Below, piece after piece: positions 1-10,339 of a DNA stretch of 64,000 bases. Within the stretch, counting starts at the first letter, position 1. Every line of letters starts with the position of its first letter. The translations under genes were made by a program, and so were the position numbers. The notes beneath the pieces were generated by a model. That model saw only the letters and a program-made list of their open reading frames with translations, made no database searches and was not told the DNA's origin. The stretch comes from Chondrosia reniformis. Lineage: Eukaryota > Porifera > Demospongiae > Chondrillida > Chondrillidae. The DNA lies in the NCBI GenBank assembly GCA_947172415.1, contig OX359194.1:8041901-8105900 (forward strand). Reading direction: 5' to 3'.

Positions 1-180
1 AAAATGGCGAATTTATTGAGGTCTTGACTCTGGGGCCATGAAAACTGTCATACTCAATAATAGCGTTATCGCTCTCGCTTCTACAAAAGAATACAGCTCG
101 GAAAATTTAGAGTATTTTCGCTTAAGAAGTAGTCCGAAGGCTTATTTCGTTTTTTAGTTTTAGTTTTTAACAGCGGGCGA

Positions 181-232
181 AGAAGATGAAGAAGAAGATG
201 AAGAAGAAGATGAAGAAGAAGATGAAGAAGAA
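181..232. repeat. (GAAGAAGAT)-type microsatellite
   Basis: About 50 bp of imperfect 12-bp units built from GAA and GAT triplets. One plus-strand frame reads as alternating Lys/Met and another as Glu/Asp, so ORF callers can be misled. There is no splice or conservation support for coding. Confidence 0.8.
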
Positions 233-427
233 AACGAAAATGGGAGATTTCAGAGTTCGTTCATTTGCCAACGATACACGGTCGCTTGCCTTCAAGGCCA
301 ATTTATAGCATGGCTGTTCTATATTTAACTCTACATAGTCTCGTTTCGGCGATTTTCAGCCTAATTCGGAATTTCGCTCCTATACCAATGTATGGGGAAA
401 ACGAAACAACCAGTACCATCCCTACAT

Positions 428-449
428 AGAGAGTACTACCGTACTCTCT
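428..449. repeat. Hairpin end of a MITE-like element (partial copy)
   Basis: Nine-base arms AGAGAGTAC and GTACTCTCT are separated by four bases. The hairpin and its left flank (accatccctac, about 415-425) match the right end of the element at 23990-24150, so this looks like a truncated member of that family. Only about 38 bp are clearly shared. Confidence 0.55.
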
Positions 450-902
450 GATATAGTCATGTCAAATATAATTTAAAAGATCATATACTGCTGTGTCTGT
501 CTTTTGATCCAGACAATTGGAATGTTTTACTGTTAATTTGGTTATACATTTATATATTACATTATTAATAATAGAATGATGCTGTTAAGAGGAAATAACA
601 CATTCAATTTCTTTTGTTCATGATATTATATAATATGCATCTATAGAAACAAGTTTTCAAATAACATGTATGGACAATTCATATACAATGTCATTCAACA
701 TATGCACTATTATATATATATATAGTCCTTTCTATATAAGTAAACAATCAAATATATGCTTTTAAATATTTATCTATATATACACCTCAGGTACATCATT
801 CATATATATATGCTGATATTTATAAGTTATAACTTAGGGTACTATAACCATATAGATATACATGCATATACAAACTATATAGAGGTGTCTCCTTATAATT
901 AC

Positions 903-1082
903 CTGTGGTATATGAAGGTGGTGGATAAATCTGTTGTTGTCCAAAGCTAGCTTGTTCATGGTACTGCAGTCCATAGGCGTCAGAACCAAATGTGTATCCC
1001 ATGGCCGGTGGTACAAAATGGGCTTCAGCTGGAGGAGGGGCTGTTGGATACTCATCAGGTGGATAAGCCTTCTCCGGGTTGG
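903..1082 (-). CDS. Internal exon of an unidentified proline/tyrosine-rich protein
   Basis: On the minus strand a 180-nt open segment lies between a 3' splice AG (TTAG just above 1082) and a GTAATT donor (902-901). The reading frame starts with two bases of a split codon and ends with one. The peptide is rich in Pro, Tyr and Gln, with PPDEY, APPPAEAHF and a PPSY (PPxY, WW-domain ligand type) motif. This composition is typical of tails of adaptor or membrane proteins such as WBP2-like proteins, but I cannot assign a family. A possible upstream donor (CAA|GTAAGT, near 1298) may mark another exon. The gene would be transcribed away from the ELAV-like gene. Confidence 0.5.
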
Positions 1083-2159
1083 CTAAGGAAACACAGAAAC
1101 ACGATAAGACTTAAGGAGCCATTTAACATCTTAACACTTTAGGTAAGTAGCTGTCTATGTATATTTTCAGGACTCCATTAACACCAGTCTTTGACTGAAG
1201 GGGCTTTCCTGTTAAAATAATTATCTATCTATCTATCTATTTGGAAGTCTTATAGAGCTCAATATGCATATTAAGCCATACTTATAAACTTAACTTACTT
1301 GCCATATCTTCTATTCGTGGTTTCCTTTAAGATGCGTTAACGTTTCTTCCTATTGGTGCAATAACGTTAATCAGGATGTATACATGAATGCTTATATCTA
1401 TTATATATATATTGAAATTTCCTGTCTTTCAGGGTAAACAAGTCATCGAAATGTACTATCAGGGTCATAATATTATTCAATTTATACCCATGTGTCTCTT
1501 TGGTCTCCAACCAATGATTTACCATGTATTTATAATTACTTATTATATATATAATAGCTTAGGAAACAGCTAGCTTATATATTGAATTAATGCGGTTTTA
1601 CAAAAGTAACATGTTATAGCTGGATCAACTGGATGCATATATATATATATATACATTCAATTTGATATTCCTTCCACTGTATTAGGCGCATAAGGGCAGC
1701 TGTAAATTAATTGTGCTTTCTTTAATATCTACTAGAGTAATTAGGCTACTGCTATCAAATCCATTTATTCATCAATTACAGAATAAAATTGAAAAGAACA
1801 AGATATTAAAATTTTAAAAGATTGAACTTTAAACTGAAAGAAAAGCCAAATACTTGCTAAAACATTTATATCTAATTTAATTGTAAAAGATGATTGGAGT
1901 CCAGCTCCTAATTCAAACGAACATTGTTAAAAAGAGTTAAGCTTAAGACGTTCGTTTTATAAAAGAAAGGATTCTAATACTACAAGCATTAGAAAAAGAA
2001 TTTAAAAGTGATCGAAACAATAAGAAAGAATTAAATTAAATTAAATTTTTAAGATATTACATAATAATAAAATCAGTGAGGTGTTAAACATAAAGCAAAA
2101 TATATCATAATATATGCAATAATCAGCTAAAAGCTTCATTGTGAAGGCCCTTATTAAGA
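1083..2159. other. AT-rich gap, probably introns/5' part of the left gene and 3' flank of the ELAV-like gene
   Basis: AT-rich sequence with short (ATCT)n and (TA)n runs (about 1218-1243 and 1637-1652). Apart from a possible minus-strand splice donor near 1298, no further exon can be supported. No canonical AATAAA for the ELAV-like gene is obvious close to its stop. Confidence 0.4.
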
Positions 2160-3302
2160 CTACTTTTTTGAGGTTTTGAAGGACACTTGAAGCACTTTAC
2201 CATCATGCTGGGTTCCATTCAGCTTCTGAATAGCATTGACTGCCTCATCATAATTTAGCATGTTAACAAACCCAAATCCTTTAGGCTTGTTTGTGGTTTG
2301 ATCTTTCATGACTTTGACACCAGAAATGGCACCGAAAGGAGAGAAGAGTTGGTAGAGAGTGGTGTCCTCTGCACTCTGAGGGAGGTTGTACACAAACAAG
2401 CACCAGGTCTGAATACCTTGCTGTGAAAGTACAAGACCAGGTATGGTTGTGTGCTGAAAGTTGGGTACTGCTGGGACGGTGCTTGTTCCAACTGCCAAAG
2501 GGTTAAATCTTGTGACTCCCTGTTGCTGCATTGATGACTTTACTGGACCAATAGAATTGGCTTTGGGCCTAGCAACCTGTATGGCAGTAACAGTTGGAAT
2601 TTGACCTATGACCCCTGCTCCAATGGTGGGTATGGTTGTCACAGATGATAGTGGGTTGGTTGGAAGGGCTGTGCCCTGGGTGTTGGCAAACTTGACCACA
2701 AGCGGAAGAGTTGCATCAGTGCTTCCTGGAGGTAGCTGACCATTTAGAGCACTAATTGCAGCCTCAGCTTCCGCATTCTGGTCAAAGCGTACAAAGCCAC
2801 AACCTCTGCTTTTTCCATCTTCATCTGTTAACACTTTTGATTGAATGATGTGGCCATAGGGACTGAAAATGGATTCCAATGCAGCCGTATTCCAATGCTT
2901 GGGTATATGTGCAACATAGAGATTGGCATTTTTGATGTTTGAACCGGAAGGTCTGGCATAGGTGACTTTAATCGATTTATTTCCCACTTGCAAGCCATTT
3001 AGGTCCTTAACCGCGCGGTCTGCGTGCTCCGGAACGCCGTAGTTAACAAACGCGTAGCCCATACTGTCCCTCGTTGTTTTATTCTTCACAATTTTAACAC
3101 TTTGAACTGTTCCGATTGTTGTAAAGATACTCTTAAGTTCCTCTTCCGTCATTTTTGGTGGTAAATAGTTAATGATTAGATTTGTCTTGCTTTTCTGGTC
3201 CTCTGAATCGACCCTTGGCGCAGGAAGGTTGGTACCCAAGACAGGAACAGGTTGACCTTGGAAATCATTAGAATCCGCCGAATCAATCGAATCGTTTGAC
3301 AT
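2160..3302 (-). CDS. ELAVL: ELAV/Hu-like RNA-binding protein with three RRMs, intronless
   Basis: A 380-aa protein with three RNA recognition motifs in the ELAV/Hu layout: two adjacent RRMs (about 40-116 and 127-204), a long linker (205-299), and a C-terminal RRM (300-377). RNP2/RNP1 pairs are visible: LIINYL/GYAFVNY, LYVAHI/GCGFVRF and LFVYNL/GFGFVNM. Family members bind AU- and U-rich elements in mRNA and control stability, splicing and translation. The linker lacks the charged hinge of vertebrate Hu proteins and is Ala/Thr/Pro-rich. I chose the ATG at 3302; the frame stays open further 5' only through a TTG, so a longer start is unlikely. A single exon is unusual, since vertebrate ELAVL genes have introns; a retrocopy origin is plausible. 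It lies head-to-head with PTRH2. It could be an ELAV-like relative rather than a strict orthologue. Confidence 0.9.
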   Translation of the reverse strand: MSNDSIDSADSNDFQGQPVPVLGTNLPAPRVDSEDQKSKTNLIINYLPPKMTEEELKSIFTTIGTVQSVKIVKNKTTRDSMGYAFVNYGVPEHADRAVKDLNGLQVGNKSIKVTYARPSGSNIKNANLYVAHIPKHWNTAALESIFSPYGHIIQSKVLTDEDGKSRGCGFVRFDQNAEAEAAISALNGQLPPGSTDATLPLVVKFANTQGTALPTNPLSSVTTIPTIGAGVIGQIPTVTAIQVARPKANSIGPVKSSMQQQGVTRFNPLAVGTSTVPAVPNFQHTTIPGLVLSQQGIQTWCLFVYNLPQSAEDTTLYQLFSPFGAISGVKVMKDQTTNKPKGFGFVNMLNYDEAVNAIQKLNGTQHDGKVLQVSFKTSKK

Positions 3303-3462
3303 CTCCACTTCTTCGTCTCTGAGATACAAATAAAGGACAATCTTTAAATTTAAAAAGGTTAAGGCGTGACCTACGACTACAAACTAGGCCGATTTTGAGG
3401 GATTCTTCGCCTCTAGGTTATCTTCTCTCCCAACACAAAGGGATTTTCCCTTTTTGGACAAA
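3303..3462. promoter_or_regulatory. Shared divergent promoter, ELAV-like / PTRH2
   Basis: Only 160 bp separate the two start codons, so both promoters and 5'UTRs must fit here. No TATA box is seen. The PTRH2 start sits in CAAAATGGCGGA, a TISU/YY1-like context that favours very short 5'UTRs. Confidence 0.6.
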
Positions 3463-4194
3463 ATGGCGGAAGAGGACAGCCTACCTAAAAACTGTGATTC
3501 ATCTGAACCTGTTTCTGAAGCAGAACATAAGGAGAAGGAATCTCAGTCTTCGGCAAAGGTGACTCTTGATGCTTTGCAAGATATCATGTCCTCTATTCCA
3601 ATTTCTAATTCTGGTAACGAATCCAGAGAGGCCTTACAAATTCTAAGAGATATGGGCTTTGAAGAGAATGCAAGCAGAAGAGCTCTGTATTATACGCAGA
3701 ATTCTGGTGTGGAAGAAGCTGTTATGTGGCTGGAGGTGAATGGGGATCTTCCAGAGTTAAATGATCCCTTTGTTCCCCTTTTGCCGGTGAATGCCTTAAG
3801 TCAACCAATACTTGAGGAGGGAGTCAGTGAGGTTGACAATTTCAAAATGGTTTTTGTTGTAAATGAGGAGTTGATGATGGGAGTGGGGAAGATAGCTGCA
3901 CAGGTGGGGCATGCCACCCTGGGTCTGTACACAGTCCTACAGAGTGGCAGTGTGGAGGTGATTGGTGATGCAGCTACCTGGGAGGTCTGTGGAGGAAGGA
4001 AGATTGTCTTGGCTGGCAAGGATACATCGACCTTGCTCTCCATTCAACAAAAGGCAAAAGTTGAGAGAATACCAATGCATGCTGTGTATGATGCAGGTAA
4101 AACACAAGTAGCTACAGGATCACTGACAGTTGTAGCTCTGTTTGGAACAGACAAATCACTAGAGAATTTAACAGGTCAACTAAAAACCCTTTAA
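3463..4194 (+). CDS. PTRH2: Peptidyl-tRNA hydrolase 2 with N-terminal UBA domain
   Basis: A 243-aa, single-exon protein. An acidic, Ser-rich N-terminus is followed by a UBA domain (about 54-91, with the DMGF loop and an NSGVEEAVMWL helix) and a complete PTH2 domain (about 128-243). Conserved PTH2 signatures are present: GVGKIAAQVGHA with the catalytic-region Lys143, and YDAGKTQVATGS with Asp210. The enzyme hydrolyses the ester bond of peptidyl-tRNAs released from stalled ribosomes; the vertebrate form (Bit1) is mitochondrial and anoikis-linked. The UBA plus PTH2 fusion suggests a link to ubiquitin. The true start is the ATG at 3463; the open frame to 3454 begins with TTG. Lack of introns matches the neighbouring ELAV-like gene. 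Confidence 0.93.
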   Translation: MAEEDSLPKNCDSSEPVSEAEHKEKESQSSAKVTLDALQDIMSSIPISNSGNESREALQILRDMGFEENASRRALYYTQNSGVEEAVMWLEVNGDLPELNDPFVPLLPVNALSQPILEEGVSEVDNFKMVFVVNEELMMGVGKIAAQVGHATLGLYTVLQSGSVEVIGDAATWEVCGGRKIVLAGKDTSTLLSIQQKAKVERIPMHAVYDAGKTQVATGSLTVVALFGTDKSLENLTGQLKTL

Positions 4195-4248
4195 GGGACC
4201 ATTTTGTTATTTGTACCCACATTTAATATTATTTTCTTTTGGAAGGAA

Positions 4249-4490
4249 CATCCTTTGACTTAATAGAATATAGATTTTTAAACGCTCAAAAGTCGAAGGA
4301 TGTACCATCCCAAAGATATCCTTTGACTTGTTGAGCATCTAATGGCACATGCAGTTTATGAGGACCTGAAATGTTTGACCAAGAGACATGCCAAAAACTG
4401 TATCTTTAGACGGTCAGTAAGGCAAACGATGCTCAATTCAAAAGATATAAGTTCAACACAGTTAGAATAAATTCTTATTAATACATTGTC
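4249..4490. mobile_element. Degenerate copy of the 33.0-kb foldback element
   Basis: Segments around catcctttgactt and ctcaaaagtcgaaggatg.accatcccaaagat are shared with 33043-33199, and the reverse complement of 4443-4480 resembles 33005-33037. The inverted-arm structure is partly lost. It is read as an old copy of a short non-autonomous element. Confidence 0.55.
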
Positions 4491-5007
4491 GGCATTCCAA
4501 TTACAGTGTATCCTCAGTTTGAGGGTTGGATCTAGCGAGGATACAGAGTGCTGACAACCCAGTCCATATTCCTTATGCTTAATCTAACAGTAATCCCACA
4601 ATTGTAATTTTTCTCATCCTGATTAAGATTCAGTATATCGTCAAACTCGTAAAAATTGTCATCTCTACACATAACTTGCCCAATCCCAATTGTATATACA
4701 GACCCTGGTACATCTGGTCTATAGATAGGACAATTTTAGCTATATAGGTATACAGGGCCTGCATGGTCAACTGCAAAAATTTATCAATTCAACCACATTT
4801 CCTGGTTAGCCGCTTTTTGAACGCTGTAGATAGATAGATAAAGATAGATAGATAGATAATAGCGTGTAGAGCGTCGAAAGATGTTTTGGCGTTTAGAAAA
4901 CAGGGCTATAGGAAGCTCTTAAGAGTTGGTCAGGCCATGGCCATTTACTTATCAAAATATCGCCGCTGTTTGCAGCGTTTGAACATAACATGATTTTAAT
5001 TGTTACC

Positions 5008-5042
5008 GGCCACAACGAGTCGATGATCCACTCGTTGTGGCC
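5008..5042. repeat. Perfect palindrome, 13-bp arms, 9-base loop
   Basis: GGCCACAACGAGT and ACTCGTTGTGGCC flank CGATGATCC. It can form a strong hairpin in RNA or DNA. It sits about 450 bp upstream of the glycosyltransferase-like start; function unknown. Confidence 0.85.
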
Positions 5043-5237
5043 TTCAAGTTTACCGAATTAAAGCGCTTCGTCAATTATTCATGCTTGGAGTTGAAGAAGA
5101 GGTAATTGCAGCGCATTACAAGCTTTTCTTTTAATCTAACCCCAGCTGTCAGTCACTCTGGGCCAACCTTGACTTGGCCTTCAAGAAAGTCACGGCCTGG
5201 GCAACCGGACCGGCTCCTACGGCCCTGGAAAAACGTG

Positions 5238-5350
5238 GATTAATGACTGCAAATAATCGAATATAATCGAAAATCGCTTGGTTGGTGATTTATGAGGTGT
5301 TGCTTGCTAATAGACATTGGACGGGGCGGATTTCTTCCCGCCATTCCTAG
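5238..5350 (+). mobile_element. MITE-like copy (GCCATTCCTA-ended family)
   Basis: About 110 bp closely match 24008-24124: the shared core includes gcaaataa.cgaatataa, gatttatgaggtgttg, and the right end ccgccattccta. The left terminal repeat seen in the 23990 copy is not clear here. Confidence 0.7.
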
Positions 5351-5493
5351 AGACTCTAGAGATCTCTACTTAAAGAGGTTTATGCCGTCAATCGGAAATT
5401 GAATACCTTTCTATTGCATTCTTTCAATCTGATATCTTCACCTTCAATGTCTTCAAGTTTTTAGTCTAATTCCAAATCGAGTGGCCTGTAGCC

Positions 5494-6900
5494 ATGATTC
5501 GCCCGATTAAAGTAGGGAAGTTTTTGTTTTTCATTGCTTTAGTTCTACTAGTTATCCAAATGTGTCGATTGTTCCTGCGAAAGGAGATGCCGAAGATGTC
5601 AATTGCTTTCGAGAAAGGTCTGGTAGAATACGAAAAAGTTCATCGGCCTTCAAGCACATCTGAATCACATGATCCTTCAAGCAAATTAAGTAGCCTGCAG
5701 CTGGGGTGTAAGGAATTGTGTCATGGAATCCTAAACTGCTCCAACGGATCGATACTTGTACGTCAAGATTTTGTCGAGGAATGCTACCAGCTTGTGTGTT
5801 CCTCCAATGTAAACAGTTCTATTCGACAAGTTTTGGGGAAAATATACGATTATATTCAATGGGTGCAAGATATTGATAAGTCATTGAAGAACAGAAATAC
5901 GCCATTCAATTACAGTCAAGTAAAATGGATGCATTTTCAGCGACCTGCTTTTGGAGTAGAAAGAAACATCGGTATTGGCGGAATGGTGGCGAATGTTAGA
6001 TTTGCATTTTTATTATCAATTTTTTCTGGAAGATTCTTCCTTGTTGACTTTTGGCCTCAATGCAACGATACCTTGTTTATTTGGAAGCCAAACGCGATAC
6101 CTTGGCAAGTCACAGAGGAATTAGATCGTCAACTACAAATAAAAACTCAGAAACATAAAACTTTAGAATGCAAAGATGCCTTTACTAAAGAAACTATAAT
6201 ATTGGTTAACATAAACCACCACATTGGTTTTGACAAACTCGACGGTTATCCAGGTTCGCCATGCATCAGCATAGTAGAAGAGATGTGGCTCTTCAGGCAG
6301 ATTCCCGAAAAGGACGATCGCACTCACGTCTTTATAACAGCATTACTTACTCATTTACTAGTTGATTTCACTCAGGCCGACACTCTGGCTTTGAAAGCAA
6401 GCACATTTAAAACAAAGCATAGCATTACCAGCAAATATGCTACTATGCATGTTCGTACAGGTCTATATACTAGTGGGAGAAAAGAAAATGATCGACGGTT
6501 TACTCCAAAGAGAGAATCTTGGAATAAGCAACTACACTGTGCCTTAAGTTATGTGGAGAATAATGCTATTTCTCTACCTATAGTTTTACTAACTGAGTCT
6601 AAAGAGCTGAAGGCATTAGCAAATGAGCAGTTTGGTAGTGCAAAATTTGTGACCTTCAACACAGAGACATACCATACACAAAAGGATGTGGTAGTGAAAA
6701 AAGATAAGCAATTTAAAAAATGTGAAGAGGACATCATTAATACACTTGTGGAAATTTGGATGATGACTCATTCTGAAGTTTGCCTGTTGGCTAGAAGTAC
6801 ATTTTCCACTTTAGCTTCAAATATTGGATTGATACCCTATCAAAAACAGTCGTGTTGTACGAACACTAAATGCTATTCATATCCCCATATGAGATTCTAG
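5494..6900 (+). CDS. Putative type II membrane glycosyltransferase (fucosyltransferase-like), intronless
   Basis: A 468-aa single-exon protein. A short basic N-terminus and one hydrophobic segment (about 9-28) give type II Golgi topology, followed by a Ser-rich stem and a large lumenal domain with several Cys and N-glycosylation sequons. A glycine loop (NIGIGG, 159-164), a HVRTG motif (319-323) and a C-terminal LLARSTFSTLASNIG segment resemble GT-B fucosyltransferases of the alpha-1,2/alpha-1,6/O-FUT superfamily, where an H-x-R-x-G motif contacts GDP-fucose. This is weak, motif-level similarity; acceptor and linkage cannot be predicted. The ATG at 5494 gives a sensible membrane anchor. It could instead be a lineage-specific glycosyltransferase family. 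It is flanked by repeats on both sides. Confidence 0.7.
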   Translation: MIRPIKVGKFLFFIALVLLVIQMCRLFLRKEMPKMSIAFEKGLVEYEKVHRPSSTSESHDPSSKLSSLQLGCKELCHGILNCSNGSILVRQDFVEECYQLVCSSNVNSSIRQVLGKIYDYIQWVQDIDKSLKNRNTPFNYSQVKWMHFQRPAFGVERNIGIGGMVANVRFAFLLSIFSGRFFLVDFWPQCNDTLFIWKPNAIPWQVTEELDRQLQIKTQKHKTLECKDAFTKETIILVNINHHIGFDKLDGYPGSPCISIVEEMWLFRQIPEKDDRTHVFITALLTHLLVDFTQADTLALKASTFKTKHSITSKYATMHVRTGLYTSGRKENDRRFTPKRESWNKQLHCALSYVENNAISLPIVLLTESKELKALANEQFGSAKFVTFNTETYHTQKDVVVKKDKQFKKCEEDIINTLVEIWMMTHSEVCLLARSTFSTLASNIGLIPYQKQSCCTNTKCYSYPHMRF

Positions 6901-6950
6901 CTACATATTATTTAAGCACATGCAGATCTGATGTTGTGCTAAACTGTATA

Positions 6951-7213
6951 TGAAAAATCTAAGATACCATTTTCCTACATGCTATATGCCTATTCTGTAA
7001 AAAGAGCCTATAGGGGAACTAAACCTAAAGAGAGCTTTAGATGAAGATACAGGAGTCTTTTCTTCCTTCTTTTCCCTTCTTTCATCTTCTTCTCCACTGG
7101 GTCAGACAGCTGTTTCTGGGAATTCCACCCTTCATCAGTGATCCTGGGAATCTTTGTCTTTTTCTTTATCTTGATCTTCTGTGAATCCTTGGCTCACTAT
7201 GCTAAACTAGGGG
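6951..7213 (+). mobile_element. Dispersed repeat family A, copy 1
   Basis: About 260 bp that recur at 52083-52316 (same strand), 15071-15268 (opposite strand) and, degraded, at 33843-33960 (opposite strand). The shared core includes gacagctgtttctgggaatt, ccacccttcatcagtga and gtgaatccttggct. No coding capacity; ends lack an obvious terminal inverted repeat. Confidence 0.8.
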
Positions 7214-8478
7214 CCTTATATACACTATTTTGGCGCCAAAAGTTAAATAAGGTGTTAACTAAGATACATGATGAAATTTAATTTTATGAAAGGAATGTAG
7301 GTCCAATTAACTTTTATGAATTAATTATAAATCTATTAGTAAACTTGCTTGTACAGGTAAAACAGACTCAGCATAACTATAGACAAAAGTAGGACATATT
7401 ACGTATTAGTCTACCCTTAGGTCATGCATATGCAAGGTTTTGTTAATTATATACATTATAGGCTATAGTGCGTGCCAGCATGAATGAATTTGGGCACACC
7501 AAGCTGAAGTAGGAATGGTGCACCCAAACACAGAAGTGTAAACACATGGCCAGAAACTTCGCCAGACACTTGTCATACACATGTACCATGAATTATTATT
7601 ATTATTATTAAAGTGCCCATGCATGTACATACATTAAGGTGTAGATAAATGCCAACCACTTCTGGTTAAGGGGCACACGGCTATACCTGGACACATACAC
7701 AAGCACTGAGTTCAGAGGTGGTGCATTATTTAGTTCAAGTGAAATAAAGGGTGAGGGGTGATTTACAGAGTGGGATGATGTGGGTAATGTAGATAATGTA
7801 GGTGCATGCATACACAAAAGTAATTATAAGAAAGTAATAAAATATCCATATAACATATAAGTATACACAGGGGAGGGAGCCATGGGGTTATTATCCAACG
7901 TAGTTTCGTCTTTTCCACATTTTTAATATTAAAAACCCGATTTTAGTACTCCTGAAAGCCTCAGTCAATGCCACTATCAGCTTTTCACTATCTAGTTTAC
8001 TATCAAATTCAGCAACCTTCTCTATTAACTGAATTTTTTATCAGTATAACACATGGTTTCAATATAAACACCCTATAGGTTTTCTATAGTCCTATGGCCT
8101 TTTATATGCAGACTTTGTCCTCCATTTCTAACAAACGGAGGCCTAAATAAAAAATCCCTTAATTTAAAAGGAGTTTTATGATAATATGCCCATTCCGTTT
8201 CTTGGAGCCATATGAATTAATTAGATTACCTTAGTAAATTATTGTAACTTGCACTGTATATATAATGGCAATTCATTAGGTACATTTTCTTAGTCCGTCA
8301 CACAACAAATTATTATGAATCTGCCAAGATTAATAAAATGTTTAGTTACCTAGCATAAGGAGTTCAAAATATTTTGAGAGATTATAAAGTTCAAATAATA
8401 CACCATATATTGGGTAACAAAGTAACTACAAATAACTCTCTACTACTGCATATTGCAAGTTACACTGCAACCTAATGT
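7214..8478. other. AT-rich intergenic region with a SINE-like remnant
   Basis: No gene recognised. A minus-strand SINE-like tail lies at about 7597-7730 (listed separately). The rest is AT-rich and should contain the 3'UTR of the minus-strand CAPSL gene just left of 8479. Confidence 0.5.
7597..7730 (-). mobile_element. SINE-like fragment with (TAA)n tail
   Basis: Read on the minus strand, the segment ends TGCATGGGCACTTTAATAATAA. A matching end with the same TGCATG-GGCAC-TTAA(ATA)n layout occurs at about 48640-48720, also on the minus strand. A simple-repeat tail after a conserved end is typical of SINEs and truncated LINE 3' ends. The 5' boundary is not defined. Confidence 0.4.
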
Positions 8479-9975
<1,497 letters not shown>

Positions 9976-10339
9976 CGCTTAAAATCGCTTGAAATCAAGA
10001 CAACAAATTCGGAGTGTTCGGAGTGAAGTTGATAGCGAATTTCTCACACTTGTGTCGACTCGTGTATCAACGGAATGTATCACGTGCTCATGTGTTAATC
10101 AACCAGGGTAACCCTCGACGCTTTATTGAAAATGGCCGCCGAAAGCTCCATTATTAAATTTAGAAACTACAGGTCTTTATGTCTAGTATTGTGTTTGGAT
10201 ATTTCTGTGATTTACTGATTAATCTACAAATATTCTACTGGCTAAACCTCTAAAATGCTGTGTTGCAATTATCTTCCTGTATATTTCTGATCTGTATACA
10301 TTATACATATACGTATAGATTCCTGAAAAATAATTTAAA
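9976..10339. promoter_or_regulatory. Shared divergent promoter region, CAPSL / MTAP
   Basis: 364 bp separate the start codons. Two AAAATGGCCGCCG motifs occur, one at about 10130-10142 and one at the MTAP start itself. Both fit the YY1/TISU-like pattern. The first opens only a short frame and is better read as a regulatory site or a decoy start. Confidence 0.5.

Larger units (their letters stand above)
1..902. other. AT-rich non-coding DNA left of the first exon
   Basis: No convincing gene is visible. The stretch holds a GAA/GAT-rich microsatellite (181-232), a short copy of a mobile-element 3' hairpin (about 415-452) and very AT-rich DNA from 460 to 880. The last exon(s) of the minus-strand gene whose exon lies at 903-1082 should be here or further left, but I could not place a splice acceptor and stop with confidence. 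A short open frame around the microsatellite (186-308) is probably accidental. Confidence 0.5.
4195..5493. other. Intergenic region with mobile-element remnants
   Basis: No gene seen. It contains a degenerate copy of the foldback element also found at 33043-33199 (about 4249-4490), a (GATA)n run (about 4829-4860), a perfect 13-bp-arm palindrome (5008-5042) and a copy of the GCCATTCCTA-ended MITE (about 5238-5350). The 5' region of the glycosyltransferase-like gene is the last 100-150 bp; no TATA box was recognised. Confidence 0.7.

Noticed and set aside
3303-3329. Nine-codon N-terminal extension of the ELAV-like protein
   Set aside because: It would start at TTG; the ATG at 3302 is the first valid start.
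3454-3462. PTRH2 start at 3454
   Set aside because: The codon there is TTG; the first ATG in frame is 3463 and has the better context.
10130-10220. Alternative MTAP start at the upstream AAAATGGCCGCC
   Set aside because: The frame from it ends within 30 codons and does not join exon 2 in phase; the start at 10340 gives the conserved N-terminus.
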